Part shown: in pieces, positions 19,518-28,126 of the stretch
How positions within the stretch are numbered: position 1 is the first letter of the stretch
Layout of the letters: the number at the start of each line of letters is the position of its first letter
Assembly: GCF_001650735.1 (NCBI RefSeq)
Contig: NZ_LXVY01000004.1
Location: 205,537 to 269,536 of the forward strand
Origin: Sphingomonas sp. TDK1
GTDB taxonomy: Bacteria; Pseudomonadota; Alphaproteobacteria; Sphingomonadales; Sphingomonadaceae
Length of the DNA: 64,000 bases
Reading direction: 5' to 3'
The notes under the pieces: generated by a model
Told to the model about the DNA's origin: nothing
Databases searched by the model: none
What the model saw: the letters and a program-made list of their open reading frames with translations, nothing else
Position numbers and translations under genes: made by a program

Positions 19518-19931
19518 TTATTGCGGCGTCTTCACGCTGGCGTCCTTGTTATCGCCCTGGGGCGACTTGAGGATGTCCTGGGTGGTAGTGCCCTTGTCGA
19601 CCACGGTGGTCGACGGGCTGCCGGCATTGCTGCGGACGCCGGCATCGGCGCTGGCGGCGCCTGCCTGGTCGAGCGTCGCGGTTTCCGCCGGGCTGCGCGC
19701 CGCGGTGCCGCCGAACAGCGCCTCAAGTGCCTGATCGGACGGATTGGTATCCTGCGGGCGGGCCGCACCCGGCTGGGGCGGGCGCAGCGAGAAGTCGGGC
19801 GGGATCACCAGCGGCGCCTGGCGGGCCACGGCGAACTCGTCGGGACGCGCGCGGTCATAGCCCCGCTTGCCGCACGCCGAGAGCGAGGCCACACAGGCCA
19901 GGCCGGTCGCGACGAGAATAAGCTTACGCAT
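19518..19931 (-). CDS. DUF3035 lipoprotein, BamF-like
   Basis: A 137-residue lipoprotein: signal MRKLILVATGLACVASLSAC with the lipobox cysteine at residue 20. It then has the DUF3035 core RPDEFAVARQAPLVIPPDFS and RPPQPGAARPQD. In Caulobacter the DUF3035 protein BamF is a subunit of the BAM complex that assembles outer-membrane proteins; this is a family inference. Its start (19931) overlaps the lspA stop by 8 bases, so it is translationally linked to the signal peptidase that processes it. Confidence 0.82.
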   Translation of the reverse strand: MRKLILVATGLACVASLSACGKRGYDRARPDEFAVARQAPLVIPPDFSLRPPQPGAARPQDTNPSDQALEALFGGTAARSPAETATLDQAGAASADAGVRSNAGSPSTTVVDKGTTTQDILKSPQGDNKDASVKTPQ

Positions 19932-20445
19932 TGAATTTCTTCTCCACAGGGGCAGGCGACTTGGGGTTCTTGTCGCGAACGAGCAGGGCACGGAGCAGCA
20001 GGATCACCACGCCGATGGTAATCGCCGCATCGGCCACGTTGAAGACCAAAAAGGGGCGCCACTCGCCGAAATGCAGATCGGCGAAATCGACGACATAGCC
20101 GAGGCGCGAACGATCGAGGATGTTGCCGCACGCCCCGCCCAGCACCAGGCCGAGCGCGACGACGTCGCCGGTCTTCTTCTCGCGCAGCATCCACACCAGC
20201 ACGCCGATCGCGATGCACGCGGTCATCAGCACCAGCAGCCAGCGCATCGTCGGGCTGTTGGCCGAGAGCAAGCCCAGCGACACGCCGATATTCTTGACGA
20301 AGCGCAGGTCGAAGAACGGCGCGAGCGTCATCGAATCATTCTGCACCACCAGCCCGAGCGGGCCGGTGACGATATACTTGGTCAGCTGGTCGAGCACGAA
20401 CACGGCGAGCGCCGCGGCGAAGCCATAGAGGCGAACCTGCTTCAT
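19924..20445 (-). CDS. lspA: Lipoprotein signal peptidase II
   Basis: A 173-residue inner-membrane aspartyl protease that removes prolipoprotein signal peptides after diacylglyceryl modification. Four hydrophobic segments are visible (about residues 8-27, 69-87, 95-110 and 136-152). The catalytic Asp motifs are GNILDRSRLGYVVDF and VFNVADAAI. The start overlaps the ileS stop (ATGA), and the stop overlaps the bamF-like start, so ileS-lspA-bamF are coupled. ileS-lspA adjacency is widespread in proteobacteria. Confidence 0.95.
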   Translation of the reverse strand: MKQVRLYGFAAALAVFVLDQLTKYIVTGPLGLVVQNDSMTLAPFFDLRFVKNIGVSLGLLSANSPTMRWLLVLMTACIAIGVLVWMLREKKTGDVVALGLVLGGACGNILDRSRLGYVVDFADLHFGEWRPFLVFNVADAAITIGVVILLLRALLVRDKNPKSPAPVEKKFNA

Positions 20446-23408
20446 CACGACACCACCCCCGCGCAACGATCGCACAATGCCCCATCCTGCGTCACTTCGG
20501 GAAGATGGCGCCAGCACCGGCCGCATTTGTGGCGATCGGTGGGCGTGACCGTGACATCGGCACCGGATTCGACCTTCGCGACGATGAACAGCTCGGTCAG
20601 CTCCTCGGCTGGCATCGGCAGGCTCGGCACCGTCACTTCGGCCTCGAGGCTGGAGCGGACCTTCTTCTCGCGGCGATAGGGCTCGATCGCCTCGGTCACC
20701 GTCTGGCGCAGTGCGCGAATCGCGGTCCAGTCATGCTCGACCGTGGCGCCTTCCGGCAGCACCGGCCATTCGAGCTCGTGGACCGATCCGTCCTCGCTCG
20801 GATAGCGGCTCTGCCACACCTCCTCGGCGGTGAAGGCAAGGATCGGCGCGGCATAGCGGACCAGCGCGTGGAACAGCAGGTCCAGCACGGTGCGATAGGC
20901 GCGGCGCTTGGGATCGCGCTCCGCGTCGCAATAGAGGCAGTCCTTACGGATATCGAAGAAGAAGGCCGAGAGGTCCTCGTTCATGAAATCGCCGAGCGCG
21001 CGCGCATAGCGGTTGAACTCGAACGCCTCCGCCGCCGAGCGCAGCTCCGCGTCGAGCGCCGCCAGCTTGTGGAGCACATAGCGCTCCAGCTCGGGCATGT
21101 CGGCGACCGCGACCTTCTCGGCCTCGCCGAACCCGTCGAGCGCGCCGAGCAGATAGCGGAAGGTGTTGCGGATCTTGCGATAGGCGTCGCCGGTGCCGGC
21201 CAGCACTTCCTTGCCGATGCGGACGTCGTCGAAATAGTCGGTCTGCGCGACCCAGAGGCGCAGGATGTCCGCGCCGCTCTCGCCGATGATCTTCAGCGGA
21301 TCGACGACGTTGCCGAGCGACTTGGACATCTTCTTGCCCTGCCCGTCGAGCGCGAAGCCATGGGTGAGCACCGCGTCATAGGGCGCCCGGCCGCGCGTGC
21401 CGGCGGACTCCAGCAGCGACGACTGGAACCAGCCGCGATGCTGGTCCGAGCCTTCGAGATAGAGGTTGGCGCGCACGCCCTCGCCATAGCGCGCCTCGAT
21501 CACGAAGCTGTGGGTCGAGCCGCTGTCGAACCACACGTCGAGAATGTCGGTGACGACCTCATAGTCCTCGGCCCGATAGTCGGGGCCGAGCAGCGCCTGG
21601 TGGTCGGCCTGGTACCAGGCATCGGCCCCGCCGGCGCGGAAGGCGTCGAGGATGCGGGCGTTGACTTGCCCGTCGCGGAGATAGTCGCCGGTCGCGCGGT
21701 TGACGTAGAGCGCGATCGGCACGCCCCAAGCGCGCTGGCGGCTGATCACCCAGTCCGGGCGCCCCTCCACCATCGCGCGGATGCGGTTGATCGAGCGCTC
21801 GGGCACCCAGCGGGTGCGTTCGATGGAATCGAGCGCGATGGCGCGGAGGGTTGGGGCGTTGCCACCACTCTTAAGCCCCTCCCCTTCAGGGGAGGGGTTG
21901 GGGTGGGGGATGCCAGAACGTTCGTTGGTCTCGGTGAGACTCTGCCCCACCCCAAACCCCTCCCCTGAAGGGGAGGGGCTTAGTGCAGGCTTATCCATCG
22001 GGATGAACCACTGCGGGGTCGCCCGGAAGATGATCTTCGCCTTGCTCCGCCAGCTGTGCGGATAGCTGTGCTGGAAGTCGTCCGAAGCGGCGAGCAGGGC
22101 CCCTGCGGCGCGCAGGTCCGAACAGATCGGCCCTTCGGCGCTCACGAACTTCTTGTTGATCACCGATCCCTGGCCGCCCAGCCACAGCCAGTCGGCGCGG
22201 TACATGCCCGCGCCGTCGACCGCGAACACCGGATCGATGCCGTGTGCCTTGCACAGCAGGAAGTCGTCCTCGCCGTGGTCGGGTGCCATATGGACGAGGC
22301 CGGTACCCGCATCGGTGGTGACGAAGTCGCCGGGCAGGAACGGCCGCGGCTTGGCGAAGAACCCGCCGAGCGCATGCATCGGGTGACGCGCGACGGCACC
22401 GGCGAGGTCGGAGCCCTTGCCACTCCAAAGTCCGACATCGACCGCTTGAGCGCCAGGCCAATAGGCGTTCAACCGCCGATTAAATTCCGCCTTCAAGACG
22501 GGATCATCCGCTATTACCACGACAAAGTCGCGATTGTTGAATGCGGCCACACTCGGATGCGCGAAAACGTCTACGCCAGGGTTTGCATCGACCGAGGCAG
22601 TGATCTTGTAAGCCCGATAAGCGATCTCCGGCCCATACGCCAAAGCTTGGTTCACCGGGATCGTCCACGGCGTCGTCGTCCAGATCACCGCATGCGCGCC
22701 GACCAGCTCGGGGGCGTTGGGCGCCTCGACAATCTCGAACGCCACGTCGATCTGCGTCGACACGATGTCCTCATATTCGACCTCGGCCTCGGCCAGCGCG
22801 GTCTTTTCGACCGGGGACCACATCACCGGCTTGGCGCCGCGATAGAGCTGGCCGCTCTCGGCGAACTTCAAGAGCTCGCCGGCGATCCGCGCCTCGGCGT
22901 CGAACTTCATGGTGAGATAGGGATCGTCCCAGTCGCCCAGGATGCCGAGCCGCTCGAACTGGCCGCGCTGCACCGCCACCCACTTTTCCGCATAGGCGCG
23001 GCATTCGGCGCGGAAGGCGACGGGGTCGACTTCGTCCTTGTTGAGCTTCTTGGCGCGGTACGCTTCCTCGACCTTCCACTCGATCGGCAGGCCGTGGCAG
23101 TCCCAGCCGGGGACGTAGGGCGCGTCCTTGCCCATCAGGCTCTGCGAGCGGACGACGATGTCCTTCAGGATCTTGTTGAGCGCATGGCCCATATGGATGT
23201 CGCCATTGGCGTAGGGCGGGCCGTCGTGCAGCAGGAAGCGCTCGCGGCCGGCGCGGGCCTCGCGAAGCTTCTGATAGAGCCTGATCTTCGCCCAGCGCTC
23301 GAGAATGGCGGGCTCCTTGGCAGCAAGGCCGGCCTTCATCGGAAAATCGGTCTTCGGCAGGAAGACGGTGTCGCGCCAGTCGCGCTGGGTGTCGGTTGCG
23401 TCAGTCAT
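20445..23408 (-). CDS. ileS: Isoleucyl-tRNA synthetase with an in-frame repeat insertion
   Basis: A 987-residue class I synthetase that charges tRNA-Ile, with an editing domain. The HIGH-type motif is NGDIHMGHALNK (about residue 72), the KMSKS motif is GKKMSKSLGNV, and a C-terminal zinc site CGRCWRHLPEV with CDRCAG is present. The ATG at 23408 gives the usual start; upstream in-frame codons would run into the repeat. Residues 476-513 are an extra peptide (LSPSPSGEGFGVGQSLTETN onward) encoded entirely by the palindromic element at 21870-21983. It lies between TPQWFIPMDK and the RPDWVISRQRAWG signature, in a loop after the editing domain. Without it the protein is of normal length. Confidence 0.96.
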   Translation of the reverse strand: MTDATDTQRDWRDTVFLPKTDFPMKAGLAAKEPAILERWAKIRLYQKLREARAGRERFLLHDGPPYANGDIHMGHALNKILKDIVVRSQSLMGKDAPYVPGWDCHGLPIEWKVEEAYRAKKLNKDEVDPVAFRAECRAYAEKWVAVQRGQFERLGILGDWDDPYLTMKFDAEARIAGELLKFAESGQLYRGAKPVMWSPVEKTALAEAEVEYEDIVSTQIDVAFEIVEAPNAPELVGAHAVIWTTTPWTIPVNQALAYGPEIAYRAYKITASVDANPGVDVFAHPSVAAFNNRDFVVVIADDPVLKAEFNRRLNAYWPGAQAVDVGLWSGKGSDLAGAVARHPMHALGGFFAKPRPFLPGDFVTTDAGTGLVHMAPDHGEDDFLLCKAHGIDPVFAVDGAGMYRADWLWLGGQGSVINKKFVSAEGPICSDLRAAGALLAASDDFQHSYPHSWRSKAKIIFRATPQWFIPMDKPALSPSPSGEGFGVGQSLTETNERSGIPHPNPSPEGEGLKSGGNAPTLRAIALDSIERTRWVPERSINRIRAMVEGRPDWVISRQRAWGVPIALYVNRATGDYLRDGQVNARILDAFRAGGADAWYQADHQALLGPDYRAEDYEVVTDILDVWFDSGSTHSFVIEARYGEGVRANLYLEGSDQHRGWFQSSLLESAGTRGRAPYDAVLTHGFALDGQGKKMSKSLGNVVDPLKIIGESGADILRLWVAQTDYFDDVRIGKEVLAGTGDAYRKIRNTFRYLLGALDGFGEAEKVAVADMPELERYVLHKLAALDAELRSAAEAFEFNRYARALGDFMNEDLSAFFFDIRKDCLYCDAERDPKRRAYRTVLDLLFHALVRYAAPILAFTAEEVWQSRYPSEDGSVHELEWPVLPEGATVEHDWTAIRALRQTVTEAIEPYRREKKVRSSLEAEVTVPSLPMPAEELTELFIVAKVESGADVTVTPTDRHKCGRCWRHLPEVTQDGALCDRCAGVVS
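21870..21983 (-). repeat. In-frame palindromic repeat inside ileS (copy A)
   Basis: A 114-bp element, exactly 38 codons, starting and ending on ileS codon boundaries (residues 476-513). Its arms are near-mirror GC-rich tracts: CTTAAGCCCCTCCCC on one side and the reverse complement on the other, ending GGGGCTTAG. The core reads ATGCCAGAACG then GGTCTCGGTGAGAC. The same core and arms occur at 23462-23577, so it is a mobile or once-mobile repeat rather than native ileS sequence. It reads as low-complexity Pro/Ser/Gly-rich peptide. Confidence 0.92.
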
Positions 23409-23461
23409 GGGTCGCGCGGGATTAGCCGGTGTGCGCGGGGAAGTCATCACCTGCTTGTGCA

Positions 23462-23577
23462 CTTAAGCCCCTCCTCCTGGGAGGAGGGGTTGGGGGTGGA
23501 GGGATTCCAGAACATCGGTTGGTCTCGGTGAGACACTGCCCCACCCCAACCCCTCCCCTGAAGGGGAGGGGCTTAAG
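23462..23577 (-). repeat. Palindromic repeat between the methyltransferase and ileS (copy B)
   Basis: A 116-bp copy of the element found inside ileS, same orientation. It begins CTTAAGCCCCTCC and ends GAGGGGCTTAAG. The core CCAGAAC and GGTCTCGGTGAGAC are shared, and the right half is nearly identical to copy A. It fills most of the 175-base gap upstream of ileS, so ileS mRNA would carry two copies. As RNA it would fold into a long hairpin that could affect expression. Confidence 0.9.
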
Positions 23578-23583
23578 AGTGCG

Positions 23584-24357
23584 CTATTCGTGCGCCCCGT
23601 TCGGCTTGGGTGTCACCGCCCTGGCGTGCGCGCCGGACTTGCAGGCGCGGATCGTCTCCGGCTCGGGCCGCTCGCCGCGCGCCTCGAACACCGCCATGTA
23701 TCCGCCCGCCGAGGGCATCGGCAGCATCGAGACCTGGGCATAGCCCACCGCCGCGAACTCGCATTTGAGCAGCGCGGGCGGGGTGCCGTGATTCTCGGTG
23801 GCGCGATCGGCGTCGACCACCACCACCTGCCCGCCCGGCGCCAGCGACGGCCGCAGCCGCCACAGGAATTCGTAGGGCGATTCGATCTCGTGGTACATGT
23901 GCACCATCAGCACGCGATCGAAGCTGTTCTCCGGCAGCCGCGGATCGGCGGGCAGGCCGAGGCGCACGCTGACATTGTCGAGCTTCTCGCGCACCACGCG
24001 GGTGGCGAGCGCGCTGATATAATCGGGGACGATGTCCTCGGCGACCACCCGCCCCTTGGCGCCGACGCGCTGGCCGAGGCGGATCGTGTAATAGCCCTCG
24101 CCCGCGCCGATATCGGCGACGGTCATGCCAGGCTTGATGCCCGCCAGGTCCATCACCTTGCCGGCCTCGTTCAGCCGATCGCGCTCTTCCTCGCTCGACC
24201 AGCGCGACGAGACGATCGTCGCCACCGGCCGGTCCGCCGCCGGGAAGCCAGAATTGGCCGGATCATGGCGCTCGTTGCGCACCGCCCGCGGACTGCCGTC
24301 GCACGCCGCCAGCAGCAGCGTCACGCCGAGCAGCAGGGGCCGCGCGCGCAAGCTCAA
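23584..24357 (-). CDS. Lipoprotein-type class I SAM methyltransferase
   Basis: A 257-residue protein. The start is a TTG at 24357 that overlaps the prfB stop; no closer ATG preserves the N-terminus, which is a lipoprotein signal ([16 protein letters not shown] with lipobox Cys). The rest is a Rossmann methyltransferase: [19 protein letters not shown] (SAM motif I), [15 protein letters not shown] and [21 protein letters not shown] lipidated methyltransferase outside the cytoplasm would lack SAM, so either the signal is not used or the role is not methylation. Substrate is unknown. Confidence 0.8.
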   Translation of the reverse strand: MSLRARPLLLGVTLLLAACDGSPRAVRNERHDPANSGFPAADRPVATIVSSRWSSEEERDRLNEAGKVMDLAGIKPGMTVADIGAGEGYYTIRLGQRVGAKGRVVAEDIVPDYISALATRVVREKLDNVSVRLGLPADPRLPENSFDRVLMVHMYHEIESPYEFLWRLRPSLAPGGQVVVVDADRATENHGTPPALLKCEFAAVGYAQVSMLPMPSAGGYMAVFEARGERPEPETIRACKSGAHARAVTPKPNGAHE

Positions 24358-25481
24358 TCGACATCCTCCACCGCGACGGCCTCGCCCGTCACGCGCTGTG
24401 CTAGCGCGGCGGCCATGAAGCTGTCGAGGTCGCCGTCGAGCACGTCGCTCGGCGCGGTGGAGGTGACGCCGGTACGCAGGTCCTTCACCAGCTGGTACGG
24501 CTGGAGGACATAGGAGCGGATCTGGTGGCCCCAGCCGATATCGGTCTTGGTCGCGTTCTGCGCGTCGGCCACCGCTTCGCGCTCGGCCAGCTCGCGCTCG
24601 TAGAGGCGGGCGCGGAGCTGGTTGAAGGCCTCGGCGCGGTTCTTGTGCTGCGAACGCTGGTTCTGGCACTGCACGACGATGCCGGTCGGCAAGTGGGTGA
24701 TGCGCACCGCCGAATCGGTGGTGTTGATGTGCTGCCCGCCCGCGCCCGAGGCGCGATAGGTGTCGATGCGCAGCTCGCTTTCGTTGATCTCGATCTCGAT
24801 ATTGTCGTCGATCACCGGATAGACCCAGACCGAGGCGAAGCTGGTCTGTCGGCGCGCGTTCGAATCGAACGGGCTGATGCGGACGAGGCGGTGCACGCCG
24901 CTCTCGGTCTTGGCATAGCCGTACGCGTTCTCGCCCTTGAACAGCAGGGTCGCGGACTTGATGCCCGCCTGTTCGCCGGCGTGATAGTCGACCAGCTCGA
25001 CCTTGTAGCCGTGGCGCTCGGCCCAGCGCGTGTACATGCGCTGGAGCATTTCGGCCCAGTCGTTCGATTCGGTGCCGCCGGCGCCTGCGTTGATCTCGAC
25101 ATAGGTGTCGTTGGGATCGGCCTCGCCCGACAGCAGCGCCTTGACCTTGTCGGCATCGGAACGCTCGGCGAGTGCACGCAGGCTCTCGGTGCCGTCGACC
25201 GCCATTTCCTCGTCGCCCTCGGCCTCGGCCATCTCGATCAGCTCGACCGTGTCGCTCAGCTCGCTCTCGATCGCGCGGGTGGCGCTGATCGATTCGTCGA
25301 GGCGGCGACGCTCGCGCATCACGTCCTGCGCCTTCTTGGCGTCGTTCCACAGCGTCGGATCCTCGACGCGCGCGTTCAGCTCGTCGAGGCGGCGCAGCGC
25401 GCGGTCCCAGTCGAGCGAGCGGCGCAGCAGCGCGAGGGCCGCGTTGATCTTGTCGACATATGCCTGCGCTTCAGCGCGCAT
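24354..25481 (-). CDS. prfB: Peptide chain release factor 2
   Basis: A 375-residue RF2 that recognises UGA and UAA and triggers peptide release. The tripeptide anticodon region [14 protein letters not shown] and the catalytic GGQ in [17 protein letters not shown] are present. The reading frame is continuous from the ATG at 25481: there is no internal TGA or programmed-frameshift site near codon 25, unlike E. coli prfB. Stop and methyltransferase start overlap. Confidence 0.95.
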   Translation of the reverse strand: MRAEAQAYVDKINAALALLRRSLDWDRALRRLDELNARVEDPTLWNDAKKAQDVMRERRRLDESISATRAIESELSDTVELIEMAEAEGDEEMAVDGTESLRALAERSDADKVKALLSGEADPNDTYVEINAGAGGTESNDWAEMLQRMYTRWAERHGYKVELVDYHAGEQAGIKSATLLFKGENAYGYAKTESGVHRLVRISPFDSNARRQTSFASVWVYPVIDDNIEIEINESELRIDTYRASGAGGQHINTTDSAVRITHLPTGIVVQCQNQRSQHKNRAEAFNQLRARLYERELAEREAVADAQNATKTDIGWGHQIRSYVLQPYQLVKDLRTGVTSTAPSDVLDGDLDSFMAAALAQRVTGEAVAVEDVD

Positions 25482-25562
25482 GTTCCAAACCTTCCGAAGT
25501 ATCCGCCGGCCGCATCCCAGACGATGCGGCGATGTCATGCCATATAGGGTGCGGCGGCCTCG

Positions 25563-28061
25563 CTAGTAGATTCCGCCCTGTTGTTGCAAGAAGTCGCTAT
25601 CGCCCTGGCGATCGGCCTTGCGCTGCACCGGGGCCGCCGCGACGGGTGCCGCTTCGGTATTGGCGGTGCGGCGGGTGCGGCGCGGATCGCTGTCCGGACG
25701 GAAGGCTTCCCAGATGATCGAGGAGAGCGGATCGTCGGTCGGCCAGCCAAATTGCACCGGCCGCCCGCTGCCGCGATCGATGCGGACCATGCGGATGCCC
25801 GGGGGCGCGGTGAACGGCAACGCCTCCATGCCGTCATAGGCGGGCACCGCGAATTCCTTGAAGATCGGCGCGGCGATCGAACCGCCCTGCGCATAGCCGC
25901 CGAGGTTCGAGGGCGTGTCATAGCCGAGATAGAGCCCGCCGATCATTTGCGGGGTGCCGCCGACGAACCACACGTCGGTCGGGCCCGTCGTCGTACCGGT
26001 CTTGCCCATCATTGGGCGGTTGAGGTCGCGCAGCACGGTCGCGGTGCCGCGCTGGATCACGCCTTCGGTGATGTGGACCATCTGGTACGCGACCATCGGG
26101 TCGATCACCTGCCGGGCGCGGACGATCGGGCGCGGCATGGCCTTGCCGTCCCAGTCGCGCGCGTTGCAGCCCGGGCACGCACGCCAGCCGGCGGGGAAGA
26201 TCACCTTGCCGCGACGATCCTGGACGAAGTCGATCAGCGTCGGGTTGAGCGCGCGGCCCTGGTTCACCAGGATCGAATAGGCGTTGACCATGCGCAGCAC
26301 CGTCGTCTCGCCCGCGCCCAGCGCATAGGAGAGGTACGGCGGCAGCCGGTTCTTCGAGACGCCGAGGCGCTGGATCGTGTCGACCACCTTGTCCATGCCG
26401 GTGGCGTTGGCGATCTGCACGGTCATCAGGTTGCGCGATTGCTCGATGCCCCAGCGCAGCGTGTGCGGGCCGGCGCCGCGGGCATTGCCGAAGTTGCGGA
26501 AGCACTTCTGGCCGAGCCCCGCGCCCTGCCAGACGCAGAACGGGCCGTCGACCACGATCGAGGCGGGCGTCATCCCGTTCTCGAGTGCTGCGGCATAGAC
26601 GATCGGCTTGATCGTCGATCCCGGCTGGCGCGTCGCCTGGGTCGCGCGGTTGAACGCCTGGAGGCGCGAATCGAAGCCGCCCTGCATGGCGAGGATGCGG
26701 CCGGTCGAGGGATCCTCGACGACCATGCCGCCGGAGACCTTGGGCACGCTGCGCAGGGCCCATTGGCCGCCCTCGGGCGCGACGGCGAGGATGTCGCCGA
26801 CCTTGATCGCGTCGAAGGCGTGGCCGCCCTTGCCGCGGATCGGCATCTGCGCGGCGCTCTCCGGCAGCGTGCCGGTGTCGCCATCGTCGAAGCCGAGCCG
26901 GGCGCTGCGCGAATCGCGGGCGATCACCACCGCCGCGCGCCAATTGTCGTAATCGACACCGATATTCTTGGAGGCGAAGGCCGAATACCAGCCATCGCCC
27001 TCGAACGGCACCTTGCCGATCGGCCCCGACCATCCGCGCCCGCGATCGAAGCGCAGCAGGCCATCGCGCAGCGCGCGCTGGGCATAGGCCTGGAGCTTCG
27101 GATCGAGCGAACTGCGCACCCACAGGCCGCCGTCATAAACGCTGTATGGCCCGTCCTCGCGCTTCTCGCCGAACTGGCGGGCGAGCTGGCGGCGGACTTC
27201 CTCGACGAAATAGCCCCCCACCCGCTCGAAGCGCGGGGTCTGGCGCGGCACGGTGCCGAGCGGCGAGGCGACCGCCTGGTCGTGCTGCGCCTGGTTGATG
27301 AAGCCGTTGCGCAGCATCTCGCCGAGTACCCAGTTGCGGCGATCGAGCGCGCGCTGGGTGTTGCGGTCGGGGTCGTAATTGGCCGGGCCCTTGGGCAGGA
27401 TCGCCAGATAGGCCATCTGGGCCAGACTCAGCTTGTCGAGCGGCTTGCCGAAATAGGCGTCGCTCGCCGCCGCCACGCCGCCCGAATTGCGCCCCAGCTC
27501 GATGGCATTGAGGTACAATTCCATGATCTGCGGCTTGCTGAGCGTGTCCTCGATCCGCCAGGCGAGGATCGCTTCCTTCAGCTTGCGGGTATAGCTCGCC
27601 TCGTTGCCCACCGCGAGATTCTTGGCGACCTGCTGGGTGATGGTGGAGGTGCCGCGCGGCGTCTTGCCACGAATAATTCCCTCGCCCGCCGCGCGCACCA
27701 GGCCGGGGAAATCGAGCCCGTGGTGCGAGAAGAAGGTGCGGTCCTCGGCGGCCATGAAGGCGCGGACCAGCAACGGCGGAAATTCGGTATAGCTGAGCTG
27801 CACGCGCCGCATCTGGGCATAGGCATGGATCGGCGTGCCATCGGCGGAGCGGACATAGCTCGGCAGCTGGGGCTCATAGCTGCGCAGCTTGTTCACCGAC
27901 GGCAGGTCGCGCGCGACGAGCAGCCAGACCGCGAACACCAGCAGCCCGGCGAGCAGCGCCAGGATCGCGAGCGCGCGGAACCACCAGCGCCGCCGCAGCC
28001 GCGCCCAGCGCCCGGGCGCGCGTTCGATACGGATGGTTTGGGGAGTGTCGCCGTCGGCCAT
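25563..28061 (-). CDS. mrcA: Bifunctional class A penicillin-binding protein 1A
   Basis: An 832-residue bifunctional enzyme that polymerises and cross-links peptidoglycan at the inner membrane. A short cytoplasmic Arg-rich N-terminus precedes one membrane helix (about residues 28-50). The glycosyltransferase domain has AAEDRTFFSHHGLDF (catalytic Glu near 106), and GTSTITQQVAKNL follows. An OB-like insert lies between domains. The transpeptidase has PGSTIKPIVY (Ser near 481), SRNLM (near 542) and KTGTT (near 686). The ATG at 28061 gives the normal start; the open frame upstream is antisense to the amidase. Confidence 0.95.
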   Translation of the reverse strand: MADGDTPQTIRIERAPGRWARLRRRWWFRALAILALLAGLLVFAVWLLVARDLPSVNKLRSYEPQLPSYVRSADGTPIHAYAQMRRVQLSYTEFPPLLVRAFMAAEDRTFFSHHGLDFPGLVRAAGEGIIRGKTPRGTSTITQQVAKNLAVGNEASYTRKLKEAILAWRIEDTLSKPQIMELYLNAIELGRNSGGVAAASDAYFGKPLDKLSLAQMAYLAILPKGPANYDPDRNTQRALDRRNWVLGEMLRNGFINQAQHDQAVASPLGTVPRQTPRFERVGGYFVEEVRRQLARQFGEKREDGPYSVYDGGLWVRSSLDPKLQAYAQRALRDGLLRFDRGRGWSGPIGKVPFEGDGWYSAFASKNIGVDYDNWRAAVVIARDSRSARLGFDDGDTGTLPESAAQMPIRGKGGHAFDAIKVGDILAVAPEGGQWALRSVPKVSGGMVVEDPSTGRILAMQGGFDSRLQAFNRATQATRQPGSTIKPIVYAAALENGMTPASIVVDGPFCVWQGAGLGQKCFRNFGNARGAGPHTLRWGIEQSRNLMTVQIANATGMDKVVDTIQRLGVSKNRLPPYLSYALGAGETTVLRMVNAYSILVNQGRALNPTLIDFVQDRRGKVIFPAGWRACPGCNARDWDGKAMPRPIVRARQVIDPMVAYQMVHITEGVIQRGTATVLRDLNRPMMGKTGTTTGPTDVWFVGGTPQMIGGLYLGYDTPSNLGGYAQGGSIAAPIFKEFAVPAYDGMEALPFTAPPGIRMVRIDRGSGRPVQFGWPTDDPLSSIIWEAFRPDSDPRRTRRTANTEAAPVAAAPVQRKADRQGDSDFLQQQGGIY

Positions 28062-28126
28062 GCGGCGCGCGGTGTAGCACCTTTTCGGGCGGAAGAAAGG
28101 GAGCCGCGCCCGGCGCTTGTCCCACC

